DNA from: Nematostella vectensis | Taxonomy: Eukaryota > Cnidaria > Anthozoa > Actiniaria > Edwardsiidae | DNA length: 64,000 bases | Assembly: GCF_932526225.1 (NCBI RefSeq) | Contig: NC_064044.1 | Location: 1,309,001 to 1,373,000 of the forward strand | Direction of reading: 5' to 3' | In this document: positions 16,601-30,800 of the stretch, piece after piece | Layout of the letters: every line of letters starts with the position of its first letter | Numbering within the stretch: position 1 is the first letter of the stretch | Program-made: the position numbers and the translations under genes | Notes under the pieces: generated by a model | Told to the model about the DNA's origin: nothing | The model's database searches: none | The model's input: only the letters and a program-made list of their open reading frames with translations

Positions 16601-19600
16601 ATGTTAGAATCTACTTAATCAAGTTATCCAAGGCATCTAGTTAGTTCTTGTGTGCATAAAATATGTACAGGATCCTGAACAAAGCATGAGCACATCAAAG
16701 ATGCTGAGAGTACATAAAAATGTCCCTATACCTTCTTTTTATGTCATGACACACCAAGAACAGTATAATTAAGTATCGATATTTAAAAAAAAAATAAAGA
16801 AAAAAAATAGGCTATCAGCGGGAATTGAACCCGGTTCGCTGCGTTAGTAGTCAAGTGCCCGCAACGAAAGACTAACGTGGCATTGCTGAAAGGAATTGTA
16901 ATGAAAATTACTTTTAATACTATTGGTATCGTAAACTATCCCAAGCAAAGTCACCATCGGACTGGAGGTTACATTCAGGTAAAGCTTCAGGGTTACATTC
17001 GGGAATTTGTTTTACGAGTGTAACCTCCAAAAGGTTACAATCGATAATTTTTTTTCCGAATGTAAATTCCAAAAAGTAACATTAGGAAAAATAAAACAGT
17101 ATACTAGGAAAAAAAAGGTATATCAATCTATCGAGCGCTATGCTCTATGTTAGAATCTACTTAATGAAGTTATCCAAGGAATCTAGTTAGTTCTTGTGTG
17201 CATAAAATATGTACAGGATCCTGAACAAAGCATGAGCACATCAAAGATGCTGAGAGGACATAAAAATGTCCCTATACCTTCTTTTTATGTCATGACACAC
17301 CAAGAACAGTATAATTAAGTATCGATATTAAAAAAAAAAAAATAAAGAAAAAAAAAATAGGCTATCAGCGGGAATCGAACCCGGGTAGCTGCGTTAGTAG
17401 TCAAGTGCCCGCAACGAAAGACTAACGTGGCATTGCTGAAGGGAATTGTAATGAAAATTACTTTTAATACTATTGGTATCGTAAACTATCCCAAGCAAAG
17501 TCACCATCGGACTGGAGGTTACATTCGGGAAAAGCTTCAGGGTTACATTCGGGAATTTGTTTTACGAGTGTAACCTCCAAAAGGTTACAATCGATAATTT
17601 TTTTCCGAATGTAAATTCCAAAAAGTAACATTAGGAAAAATAAAACAGTATACTCGGAAAAAAAGGTATATCAATCTATCGAGCGCTATGCTCTATGTTA
17701 GAATCTACTTAATCAAGTTATCCAAGGAATCTAGTTAGTTCTTGTGTGCATAAAATATGTACAGGATCCTGAACAAAGCATGAGCACATCAAAGATGCTG
17801 AGAGTACATAAAAATGTCCCTATACCTTCTTTTTATGTCATGACTTACCAAGAACAGTATAATTAAGTATCGATATTTAAAAAAAAATTAAGTAAAAAAA
17901 AAAAGGCTATCAGCGGGAATCGAACCCGGGTCGCTGCGTAAGTAGTCAAGTGCCCGCAACGAAAGACTAACGTGGCACTGCTGAAGAGAATTGTAATGAA
18001 AATCACTTTAAAATACTATTGGTATCGTAAACTATCCCAAGCAAAGTCACCATCGGACTGGAGGTTACATTCGGGAAAAGCTTCAGGGTTACATTCGGGA
18101 ATTTGTTTTACGAGTGTAACCTCCAAAAGGTTACAATCGATAATTTTTTTTCCGAATGTAAATTCCAAAAAGTAACATTAGGAAAAATAAAACAGTATAC
18201 TCGGAAAAAAAGGTATATCAATCTATCGAGCGCTATGCTCTATGTTAGAATCAACTTAATCAAGTTATCCAAGGAATCTAGTTAGTTCTTGTGTGCATAA
18301 AATATGTACATGATCCTGAACAAAGCATGAGCACATCAAAGATGCTGAGAGTACATAAAAATGTCCCTATACCTTCTTTTTATGTCATGACACACCAAGA
18401 ACAGTATAATTAAGTATCAATATTAAAAGAAAAAAATAAAGAAAAAAAAAAGGCTATCAGCGGGAAACGAACCCGGGTAGCTGCGTTAGTAGTCAAATGC
18501 CTGCAACGAAAGACTAACGTGGCATTGCTGAAAGGAATTGTAATGAAAATTACTTTTAATACTATTGGTATCGTAAACTATCCCAAGCAAAGTCACCATC
18601 GGACTGGAGGTTACATTCGGGTAAAGCTTCAGGGTTACATTCGGGAATTTGTTTTACGGGTGTAACCTCCAAAAGGTTACAATCGATAATTTTTTTTCCG
18701 AATGTAAATTCCAAAAAGTAACATTAGGACAAATAAAACAGTATACTCGGAAAAAAAGGTATATCAATCTATCGAGCGCTATGCTCTATGTTAGAATCTA
18801 CTTAATCAAGTTATCCAAGGCATCTAGTTAGTTCTTGTGTGCATAAAATATGTACATGATCCTGAACAAAGCATGAGCACATCAAAGATGCTGAGAGTAC
18901 ATAAAAATGTCCCTATACCTTCTTTTTATGTCATGACACACCAAGAACAGTATAATTAAGTATCGATATTTAAAAAAAAAATAAAGAAAAAAAAAATAGG
19001 CTATCAGCGGGAATCGAACCCGGTTCGCTGCGTTAGTAGTCAAGTGCCCGCAACGAAAGACTAACGTGGCATTGCTGAAGGGAATTGTAATGAAAATTAC
19101 TTTTAATACTATTTGTATCGTAAACTATCCCAAGCAAAGTCACCATCGGACTGGAGGTTACATTCGGAAAAAGCTTCAGGGTTACATTCGGGAATTTGTT
19201 TTACGAGTGTAACCTCCAAAAGGTTACAATCGATATTTTTTTTTCCGAATGTAAATTCCAAAAAGTAACATTAGGACAAATAAAACAGTATACTCGGAAA
19301 AAAAGGTATATCAATCTATCGAGCGCTATGCTCTATGTTAGAATCTACTTAATCAAGTTATCCAAGGCATCTAGTTAGTTCTTGTGTGCATAAAATATGT
19401 ACATGATCCTGAACAAAGAATGAGCACATCAAAGATGCTGAGAGTACATAAAAATGTCCCTATACCTTCTTTTTATGTCATGACACACCAAGAACAGTAT
19501 AATTAAGTATCGATATTTAAAAAAAAAATAAAGAAAAAAAAAAGGCTATCAGCGGGAATAGAACCCGGGTCGCTGCGTTAGTAGTCAAGTGCCCGCAACG

Positions 19601-22600
19601 AAAGACTAACGTGGCATTGCTGAACGGAATTGTAATGAAAATTACTTTTAATACTATTGGTATCGTAAACTATCCCAAGCAAAGTCACCATCGGACTGGA
19701 GGTTACATTCGGGAAAAGCTTCAGGGTTACATTCGGGAATTTGTTTTACGAGTGTAACCTCCAAAAGGTTACAATCGATAATTTTTTTTCCGAATGTAAA
19801 TTCCAAAAAGTAACATTAGGACAAATAAAACAGTATACTCGGAAAAAAAGGTATATCAATCTATCGAGCGCTATGCTCTATGTTAGAATCTACTTAATCA
19901 AGTTATCCAAGGCATCTAGTTAGTTCTTGTGTGCATAAAATATGTACATGATACTGAACAAAGCATGAGCACATCAAAGATGCTGAGAGTACATAAAAAT
20001 GTCCCTATACCTTCTTTTTATGTCATGACACACCAAGAACAGTATAATTAAGTATCGATATTTAAAAAAAAATAAAGAAAAAAAAATAGGCTATCAGCGG
20101 GAATCGAACCCGGTTCGCTGCGTTAGTAGTCAAGTGCCCGCAACGAAAGACTAACGTGGCATTGCTGAAAGGAATTGTAATGAAAATTACTTTTAATACT
20201 ATTGGTATCGTAAACTATACCAAGCAAAGTCACCATCGGACTGGTGGTTACATTCGGGTAAAGCTTCAGGGTTACAATCGGGAATTTGTTTTACGAGTGT
20301 AACCTCCAAAAGGTTACAATCGATATTTTTTTTTCCGAATGTAAATTCCAAAAAGTAACATTAGGAAAAATAAAACAGTATACTCGGAAAAAAAAGGTAT
20401 ATCAATCTATCGAGCGCTATGCTCTATGTTAGAATCTACTTAATAAAGTTATCCAAGGAATCTAGTTAGTTCTTGTGTGCATAAAATATGTACAGGATCC
20501 TGAACAAAGCATGAGCACATCAAAGATGCTGAGAGGACATAAAAATGTCCCTATACCTTCTTTGTATGTCATGACACACCAAGAACAGTATAATTAAGTA
20601 TCGATATTAAAAAAAAATAATAAAAAAAAAAAAATAGGCTATCAGCGGGAATCGAACCCGGGTAGCTGCGTTAGTAGTCAAGTGCCCGCAACGAAAGACT
20701 AACGTGGCATTGCTGAAGGGAATTGTAATGAAAATTACTTTTAATACTATTGGTATCGTAAACTATCCCAAGCAAAGTCACCATCGGACTGGAGGTTACA
20801 TTCGGGAAAAGCTTCAGGGTTACATTCGGGAATTTGTTTTACGAGTGTAACCTCCAAAAGGTTACAATCGATAATTTTTCCGAATGTAAATTCCAAAAAG
20901 TAACATTAGGAAAAATAAAACAGTATACTCGGAAAAAAAGGTATATCAATCTATCGAGTGCTATGCTCTATGTTAGAATCTACTTAATCAAGTTATCCAA
21001 GGAATCTAGTTAGTTCTTGTGTGCATAAAATATGTACAGGATCCTGAACAAAGCATGAGCACATCAAAGATGCTGAGAGTACATAAAAATGTCCCTATAC
21101 CTTCTTTTTATGTCATGACACACCAAGAACAGTATAATTAAGTATCGATATTTAAAAAAAAAATAAAGAAAAAAAAATAGGCTATCAGCGGGAATCGAAC
21201 CCGGGTAGCTGCGTTAGTAGTCAAGTGCCCGCAACGAAAGACTAACGTGGCATTGCTGAAGGGAATTGTAATGAAAATTACTTTTAATACTATTGGTATC
21301 GTAAACTATCCCAAGCAAAGTCACCATCGGACTGGAGGTTACATTCGGGAAAAGCTTCAGGGTTACATTCGGGAATTTGTTTTACGAGTGTAACCTCCAA
21401 AAGGTTACAATCGATAATTTTTCCGAATGTAAATTCCAAAAAGTAACATTAGGAAAAATAAAACAGTATACTCGGAAAAAAAGGTATATCAATCTATCGA
21501 GCGCTATGCTCTATGTTAGAATCTACTTAATCAAGTTATCCAAGGAATCTAGTTAGTTCTTGTGTGCATAAAATATGTACAGGATCCTGAACAAAGCATG
21601 AGCACATCAAAGATGCTGAGAGTACATAAAAATGTCCCTATACCTTCTTTTTATGTCATGACACACCAAGAACAGTATAATTAAGTATCGATATTTAAAA
21701 AAAAAATAAAGAAAAAAAAAATAGGCTATCAGCGGGAATCGAACCCGGGTAGCTGCGTTAGTAGTCAAGTGCCCGCAACGAAAGACTAACGTGGCATTGC
21801 TGAAGGGAATTGTAATGAAAATTACTTTTAATTCTATTGGTATCGTAAACTATCCCAAGCAAAGTCACCATCGGACTGGAGGTTACATTCGGGAAAAACT
21901 TCCGGGTTACATTCGGGAATTTGTTTTATTAGTGTAACCTCCAAAAGGTTACAATCGATATTTTTTTTCCGAATGTAAATTCCAAAAAGTAACATTAGGA
22001 AAAATAAAACAGTATACTCGGAAAAAAAGGTATATCAATCTATCGAGCGCTATACTCTATCTTAGAATCTACTTAATCAAGTTATCCAAGGAATCTAGTT
22101 AGTTCTTGTGTGCATAAAATATGTACAGGATCCTGAACAAAGCATGAGCACATCAAAGATGCTGAGAGTACATAAAAATGTCCCTATACCTTCTTTTTAT
22201 GTCATGACACACCAAGAACAGTATAATTAAGTATCGATATTTAAAAAAAAAATAAAGAAAAAAAAATAGGCTATCAGCGGGAATCGAACCCGGGTAGCTG
22301 CGTTAGTAGTCAAGTGCCCGCAACGAAAGACTAACGTGGCATTGCTGAAGGGAATTGTAATGAAAATTACTTTTAATTCTATTGGTATCGTAAACTATCC
22401 CAAGCAAAGTCACCATCGGACTGGAGGTTACATTTGTGAAAAACTTCCGGTTTACATTCGGGAATTTGTTTTACGAGTGTAACCTCCAAAAGGTTACAAT
22501 CGATATTTTTTTTCCGAATGTAAATTCCAAAAAGTAACATTAGGAAAAATAAAACAGTATACTCGGAAAAAAAGGTATATCAATCTATCGAGCGCTATAC

Positions 22601-24537
22601 TCTATCTTAGAATCTACTTAATCAAGTTATCCAAGGAATCTAGTTAGTTCTTGTGTGCATAAAATATGTACAGGATCCTGAACAAAGCATGAGCACATCA
22701 AAGATGCTGAGAGTACATAAAAATGTCCCTATACCTTCTTTTTATGTCATGACACACCAAGAACAGTATAATTAAGTATCGATATTTAAAAAAAAAATAA
22801 AGAAAAAAAAAATAGGCTATCAGCGGGAATCGAACCCGGGTCGCTGCGTTAGTAGTCAAGTGCCCGCAACGAAAGACTAACGTGGCATTGCTGAAGGGAA
22901 TTGTAATGAAAATTACTTTTAATTCTATTGGTATCGTAAACTATCCCAAGCAAAGTCACCATCGGACTGGAGGTTACATTCGGGAAAAGCTTCAGGGTTA
23001 CATTCTGGAATTTGTTTTACGAGTGTAACCTCCAAAAGGTTACAATCGATATTTTTTTTCCGAATGTAAATTCCAAAAAGTAACATTAGGAAAAATAAAA
23101 CAGTATACTCGGAAAAAAAGGTATATCAATCTTTAGAGCGCTATACTCTATCTTAGAATCTACTTAATCAAGTTATCCAAGGAATCTAGTTAGTTCTTGT
23201 GTGCATAAAATATGTACAGGATCCTGAACAAAGCATGAGCACATCAAAGATGCTGAGAGTACATAAAAATGTCCCTATACCTTCTTTTTATGTCATGACA
23301 CACCAAGAACAGTATAATTAAGTATCGATATTTGAAAAAAAAATAAAGAAAAAAAAATAGGCTATCAGCGGGAATCGAACCCGGTTCGCTGCGTTAGTAG
23401 TCAAGTGCCCGCAACGAAAGACTAACGTGGCATTGCTGAAAGGAATTGTAATGAAAATTACTTTTAATACTATTTTTATCGTAAACTATCCCAAGCAAAG
23501 TCACCATCGGACTGGAGGTTACATTCGGGTAAAGCTTCAGGGTTACAATCGGGAATTTGTTTTACGAGTGTAACCTCCAAAAGGTTGCAATCGATATTTT
23601 TTTTTCCGAATGTAAATTCCAAAAAGTAACATTAGGAAAAATAAAACAGTATACTCGGAAAAAAAAAGGTATATCAATCTATCGAGCGCTATGCTCTATG
23701 TTAGAATCTACTTAATGAAGTTATCCAAGGAATCTAGTTAGTTCTTGTGTGCATAAGATATGTACAGGATCCTGAACAAAGCATGAGCACATCAAAGATG
23801 CTGAGAGGACATAAAAATGTCCCTATACCTTCTTTTTATGTCACGACACACCAAGAACAGTATAATTAAGTATCGATATTAAAAAAAAAATAATAAAGAA
23901 AAAAAAAATAGGCTATCAGCGGGAATCGAACCCGGGTAGCTGCGTTAGTAGTCTATTGCACGCAACGAAAGAAAAACGTGGCATTGCTGAAGGGAATTGT
24001 AATGAAAATTACTTTTAATACTATTGGTATCGTAAACTATCCCAAGCAAAGTCACCATCGGACTGGAGGTTACATTCGGGAAAAGCTTCAGGGTTACATT
24101 CGGGAATTTGTTTTACGAGTGTAACCTCCAAAAGGTTACAATCGATTATTTTTTTCCGAATGTAAATTCCAAAAAGTAACATTAGGAAAAATAAAACAGT
24201 ATACTCGGAAAAAAAGGTATATCAATCTATCGAGCGCTATACTCTATCTTAGAATCTACTTAATCAAGTTATCCAAGGAATCTAGTTAGTTCTTGTGTGC
24301 ATAAAATATGTACAGGATCCTGAACAAAGCATGAGCACATCAAAGATGCTGAGAGTACATAAAAATGTCCCTATACCTTCTTTTTATGTCATGACACACC
24401 AAGAACAGTATAATTAAGTATCGATATTTAAAAAAAAAATAAAGAAAAAAAAATAGGCTATCAGCGGGAATCGAACCCGGTTCGCTGCGTTAGTAGTCAA
24501 GTGCCCGCAACGAAAGACTAACGTGGCATTGCTGAAA

Positions 24538-26177
24538 GGAATTGTAATGAAAATTACTTTTAATACTATTGGTATCGTAAACTATCCCAAGCAAAGTCAC
24601 CATCGGACTGGAGGTTACATTCGGGTAAAGCTTCAGGGTTACAATCGGGAATTTGTTTTACGAGTGTAACCTCCAAAAGGTTGCAATCGATATTTTTTTT
24701 TCCGAATGTAAATTCCAAAAAGTAACATTAGGAAAAATAAAACAGTATACTCGGAAAAAAAAAGGTATATCAATCTATCGAGCGCTATGCTCTATGTTAG
24801 AATCTACTTAATGAAGTTATCCAAGGAATCTAGTTAGTTCTTGTGTGCATAAGATATGTACAGGATCCTGAACAAAGCATGAGCACATCAAAGATGCTGA
24901 GAGGACATAAAAATGTCCCTATACCTTCTTTTTATGTCACGACACACCAAGAACAGTATAATTAAGTATCAATATTAAAAAAAAAAAAATAAAGAAAAAA
25001 AAAATAGGCTATCAGCGGGAATCGAACCCGGGTAGCTGCGTTAGTAGTCTAGTGCACGCAACGAAAGAAAAACGTGGCATTGCTGAAGGGAATTGTAATG
25101 AAAATTACTTTTAATACTATTGGTATCGTAAACTATCCCAAGCAAAGTCACCATCGGACTGGAGGTTACATTCGGGAAAAGCTTCAGGGTTACATTCGGG
25201 AATTTGTTTTACGAGTGTAACCTCCAAAAGGTTACAATCGATAATTTTTTTCCGAATGTAAATTCCAAAAAGTAACATTAGGAAAAATAAAACAGTATAC
25301 TCGGAAAAAAAGGTATATCAATCTATCGAGCGCTATGCTCTATGTTAGAATCTACTTAATCAAGTTATCCAAGGAATCTAGTTAGTTCTTGTGTGCATAA
25401 AATATGTACAGGATCCTGAACAAAGCATGAGCACATCAAAGATGCTGAGAGTACATAAAAATGTCCCTATACCTTCTTTTTATGTCATGACACACCAAGA
25501 ACAGTATAATTAAGTATCGATATTTAAAAAAAAAATAAAGAAAAAAAAAATAGGCTGTCAGCGGGAATCGAACCCGGGTCGCTGCGTTAGTAGTCAAGTG
25601 CCCGCAACGAAAGACTAACGTGGCATTGCTGAAGGGAATTGTAATGAAAATTACTTTTAATACTATTGGTATCGTAAACTATCCCAAGCAAAGTCACCAT
25701 CGGACTGGAGGTTACATTCGTGAAAAGCTTCAGGGTTACATTCGGGAATTTGATTTACGAGTGTAACCTCCAAAAGGTTACAATCGATAATTTTTCCGAA
25801 TGTAAATTCCAAAAAGTAACATTAGGAAAAATAAAACAGTATACTCGGAAAAAAAGGTATATCAATCTATCGAGCGCTATACTCTATCTTAGAATCTACT
25901 TAATCAAGTTATCCAAGGAATCTAGTTAGTTCTTGTGTGCATAAAATATGTACAGGATCCTGAACAAAGCATGAGCACATCAAAGATGCTGAGAGTACAT
26001 AAAAATGTCCCTATACCTTCTTTTTATGTCATGACACACCAAGAACAGTATAATTAAGTATCGATATTTAAAAAAAAAATAAAGAAAAAAAAATAGGCTA
26101 TCAGCGGGAATCGAACCCGGTTCGCTGCGTTAGTAGTCAAGTGCCCGCAACGAAAGACTAACGTGGCATTGCTGAAA
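24538..26177 (+). repeat. Trimer higher-order repeat, copy 1 (1,640 bp)
   Basis: Three monomers (X-Y-Z) near-identical to 26178-27818. X carries GGTTGCAATCG, CATAAGATATG, GAGGACAT and GTCACGAC. Y starts near 25088. Z carries ATTCGTGAAAAGC and TTTGATTTACG. Confidence 0.85.
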
Positions 26178-27818
26178 GGAATTGTAATGAAAATTACTTT
26201 TAATACTATTGGTATCGTAAACTATCCCAAGCAAAGTCACCATCGGACTGGAGGTTACATTCGGGTAAAGCTTCAGGGTTACAATCGGGAATTTGTTTTA
26301 CGAGTGTAACCTCCAAAAGGTTGCAATCGATATTTTTTTTTCCGAATGTAAATTCCAAAAAGTAACATTAGGAAAAATAAAACAGTATACTCGGAAAAAA
26401 AAAGGTATATCAATCTATCGAGCGCTATGCTCTATGTTAGAATCTACTTAATGAAGTTATCCAAGGAATCTAGTTAGTTCTTGTGTGCATAAGATATGTA
26501 CAGGATCCTGAACAAAGCATGAGCACATCAAAGATGCTGAGAGGACATAAAAATGTCCCTATACCTTCTTTTTATGTCACGACACACCAAGAACAGTATA
26601 ATTAAGTATCAATATTAAAAAAAAAAAAATAAAGAAAAAAAAAATAGGCTATCAGCGGGAATCGAACCCGGGTAGCTGCGTTAGTAGTCTAGTGCACGCA
26701 ACGAAAGAAAAACGTGGCATTGCTGAAGGGAATTGTAATGAAAATTACTTTTAATACTATTGGTATCGTAAACTATCCCAAGCAAAGTCACCATCGGACT
26801 GGAGGTTACATTCGGGAAAAGCTTCAGGGTTACATTCGGGAATTTGTTTTACGAGTGTAACCTCCAAAAGGTTACAATCGATAATTTTTTTCCGAATGTA
26901 AATTCCAAAAAGTAACATTAGGAAAAATAAAACAGTATACTCGGAAAAAAAGGTATATCAATCTATCGAGCGCTATGCTCTATGTTAGAATCTACTTAAT
27001 CAAGTTATCCAAGGAATCTAGTTAGTTCTTGTGTGCATAAAATATGTACAGGATCCTGAACAAAGCATGAGCACATCAAAGATGCTGAGAGTACATAAAA
27101 ATGTCCCTATACCTTCTTTTTATGTCATGACACACCAAGAACAGTATAATTAAGTATCGATATTTAAAAAAAAAATAAAGAAAAAAAAAATAGGCTGTCA
27201 GCGGGAATCGAACCCGGGTCGCTGCGTTAGTAGTCAAGTGCCCGCAACGAAAGACTAACGTGGCATTGCTGAAGGGAATTGTAATGAAAATTACTTTTAA
27301 TACTATTGGTATCGTAAACTATCCCAAGCAAAGTCACCATCGGACTGGAGGTTACATTCGTGAAAAGCTTCAGGGTTACATTCGGGAATTTGATTTACGA
27401 GTGTAACCTCCAAAAGGTTACAATCGATAATTTTTCCGAATGTAAATTCCAAAAAGTAACATTAGGAAAAATAAAACAGTATACTCGGAAAAAAAGGTAT
27501 ATCAATCTATCGAGCGCTATGCTCTATGTTAGAATCTACTTAATCAAGTTAATCCAAGGAATCTAGTTAGTTCTTGTGTGCATAAAATATGTACAGGATC
27601 CTGAACAAAGCATGAGCACATCAAAGATGCTGAGAGTACATAAAAATGTCCCTATACCTTCTTTTTATGTCATGACACATCAAGAACAGTATAATTAAGT
27701 ATCGATATTTAAAAAAAAAATAAAGAAAAAAAAATAGGCTATCAGCGGGAATCAAACCCGGGTAGCTGCGTTAGTAGTCAAGTGCCCGCAACGAAAGACT
27801 AACGTGGCATTGCTGAAG
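26178..27818 (+). repeat. Trimer higher-order repeat, copy 2 (1,641 bp)
   Basis: Repeats the X-Y-Z order of 24538-26177. The two copies diverge within Z: copy 1 has ATACTCTATCTTAG and copy 2 ATGCTCTATGTTAG. That places a recombination point inside Z. Further X-type monomers occur near 23450 and 28911. Confidence 0.85.
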
Positions 27819-30800
27819 GGAATTGTAATGAAAATTACTTTTAATTCTATTGGTATCGTAAACTATCCCAAGCAAAGTCACCATCGGACTGGAGGTTACA
27901 TTCGGGAAAAACTTCAGGGTTACATTCGGGAATTTGTTTTACGAGTGTAACCTCCAAAAGGTTACAATCGATATTTTTTTTCCGAATGTAAATTCCAAAA
28001 AGTAACATTAGGAAAAATAAAACAGTATACTCGGAAAAAAAGGTATTTCAATCTATCGAGCGCTATACTCTATCTTAGAATCTACTTAATCAAGTTATCC
28101 AAGGAATCTAGTTAGTTCTTGTGTGCATAAAATATGTACAGGATCCTGAACAAAGCATGAGCACATCAAAGATGCTGAGAGTACATAAAAATGTCCCTAT
28201 ACCTTCTTTTTATGTCATGACACACCAAGAACAGTATAATTAAGTATCGATATTTAAAAAAAAAAATAAAGAAAAAAAAAATAGGCTATCAGCGGGAATC
28301 GAACCCGGGTCGCTGCGTTAGTAGTCAAGTGCCCGCAACGAAAGACTAACGTGGCATTGCTGAAAGGAATTGTAATGAAAATTACTTTTAATTCTATTGG
28401 TATCGTAAACTATCCCAAGCAAAGTCACCATCGGACTGGAGGTTACATTCGGGAAAAGCTTCAGGGTTACATTCGGGAATTTGTTTTACGAGTGTAACCT
28501 CCAAAAGGTTACAATCGATATTTTTTTTCCGAATGTAAATTCCAAAAAGTAACATTAGCAAAAATAAAACAGTATACTCGGAAAAAAAGGTATATCAATC
28601 TTTAGAGCGCTATACTCTATCTTAGAATCTACTTAATCAAGTTATCCAAGGAATCTAGTTAGTTCTTGTGTGCATAAAATATGTACAGGATCCTGAACAA
28701 AGCATGAGCACATCAAAGATGCTGAGAGTACATAAAAATGTCCCTATACCTTCTTTTTATGTCATGACACACCAAGAACAGTATAATTAAGTATCGATAT
28801 TTAAAAAAAAAATAAAGAAAAAAAAATAGGCTATCAGCGGGAATCGAACCCGGTTCGCTGCGTTAGTAGTCAAGTGCCCGCAACGAAAGACTAACGTGGC
28901 ATTGCTGAAAGGAATTGTAATGAAAATTACTTTTAATACTATTGGTATCGTAAACTATCCCAAGCAAAGTCACCATCGGACTGGAGGTTACATTCGGGTA
29001 AAGCTTCAGGGTTACAATCGGGAATTTGTTTTACGAGTGTAACCTCCAAAAGGTTGCAATCGATATTTTTTTTTCCGAATGTAAATTCCAAAAAGTAACA
29101 TTAGGAAAAATAAAACAGTATACTCGGAAAAAAAAGGTATATCAATCTATCGAGCGCTATGCTCTATGTTAGAATCTACTTAATGAAGTTATCCAAGGAA
29201 TCTAGTTAGTTCTTGTGTGCATAAGATATGTACAGGATCCTGAACAAAGCATGAGCACATCAAAGATGCTGAGAGGACATAAAAATGTCCCTATACCTTC
29301 TTTTTATGTCACGACACACCAAGAACAGTATAATTAAGTATCGATATTAAAAAAAAAAAAATAAAGAAAAAAAAATAGGCTATCAGCGGGAATCGAACCC
29401 GGGTAGCTGCGTTAGTAGTCTAGTGCACGCAACAAAAGACTAACGTGGCATTGCTGAAGGGAATTGTAATGAAAATTACTTTTAATACTATTGGTATCGT
29501 AAACTATCCCAAGCAAAGTCACCATCGGACTGGAGGTTACATTCGGGAAAAGATTCAGGGTTACAATCGGGAATTTGTTTTACGAGTGTAACCTCCAAAA
29601 GGTTACAATCGATATTTTTTTTTTCCGAATGTAAATTCCAAAAAGTAACATTAGGAAAAATAAAACAGTATACTCGGAAAAAAAGGTATATCAATCTATC
29701 GAGCGCTATGCTCTCTGTTAGAATCTACTTAATCAAGTTATAAAAGGCATCTAGTTAGTTCTTGTGTGCATAAAATATGTACAGGATCCTGAACAAAGCA
29801 TGAGCCCATCAAATATGCTGAGAGTACATAAAAATGTCCCTATACCTTCTTTATATGTCATGACACACCAAGAACAGTATAATTAAGTATCGATATTTAA
29901 AAAAAAAATAAAGAAAAAAAATAGGCTATCAGCGGGAATCGAACCCGGATCGCTGCGTTAGTAGTCAAGTGCCCGCAACGAAAGACTAACGTGGCATTGC
30001 TGAAGGGAATTGTAATGAAAATTACTTTTAATTCTATTGGTATCGTAAACTATCCCAAGCAAAGTCACCATCGGACTGGAGGTTACATTCGGGAAAAGCT
30101 TCAGGGTTACATTCGGGAATTTGTTTTACGAGTGTAACCTCCAAAAGGTTACAATCGATATTTTTTTTCCGAATGTAAATTCCAAAAAGTAACATTAGGA
30201 AAAATAAAACAGTATACTCGGAAAAAAAGGTATATCAATCTATCGAGCGCTATACTCTATCTTAGAATCTACTTAATCAAGTTATCCAAGGAATCTAGTT
30301 AGTTCTTGTGTGCATAAAATATGTACAGGATCCTGAACAAAGCATGAGCCCATCAAATATGCTGAGAGTACATAAAAATGTCCCTATACCTTCTTTATAT
30401 GTCATGACACACCAAGAACAGTATAATTAAGTATCGATATTTTAAAAAAAAATAAAGAAAAAAAATAGGCTATCAGCGGAAATCGAACCCGGATCGCTGC
30501 GTTAGTAGTCAAGTGCCCGCAACGAAAGACTAACGTGGCATTGCTGAAGGGAATTGTAATGAAAATTACTTTTAATACTATTGGTATCGTAAACTATCCC
30601 AAGCAGTCACCATCGGACTGGAGGTTACATTCGGGAAAAGCTTCAGGGTTACATTCGGGAATTTGTTTTACGAGTGTAACCTCCAAAAGGTTACAATCGA
30701 TAATTTTTTTCCGAATGTAAATTCCAAAAAGTAACATTAGGAAAAATAAAACAGTATACTCGGAAAAAAAGGTATATCAATCTATCGAGCGCTATGCTCT

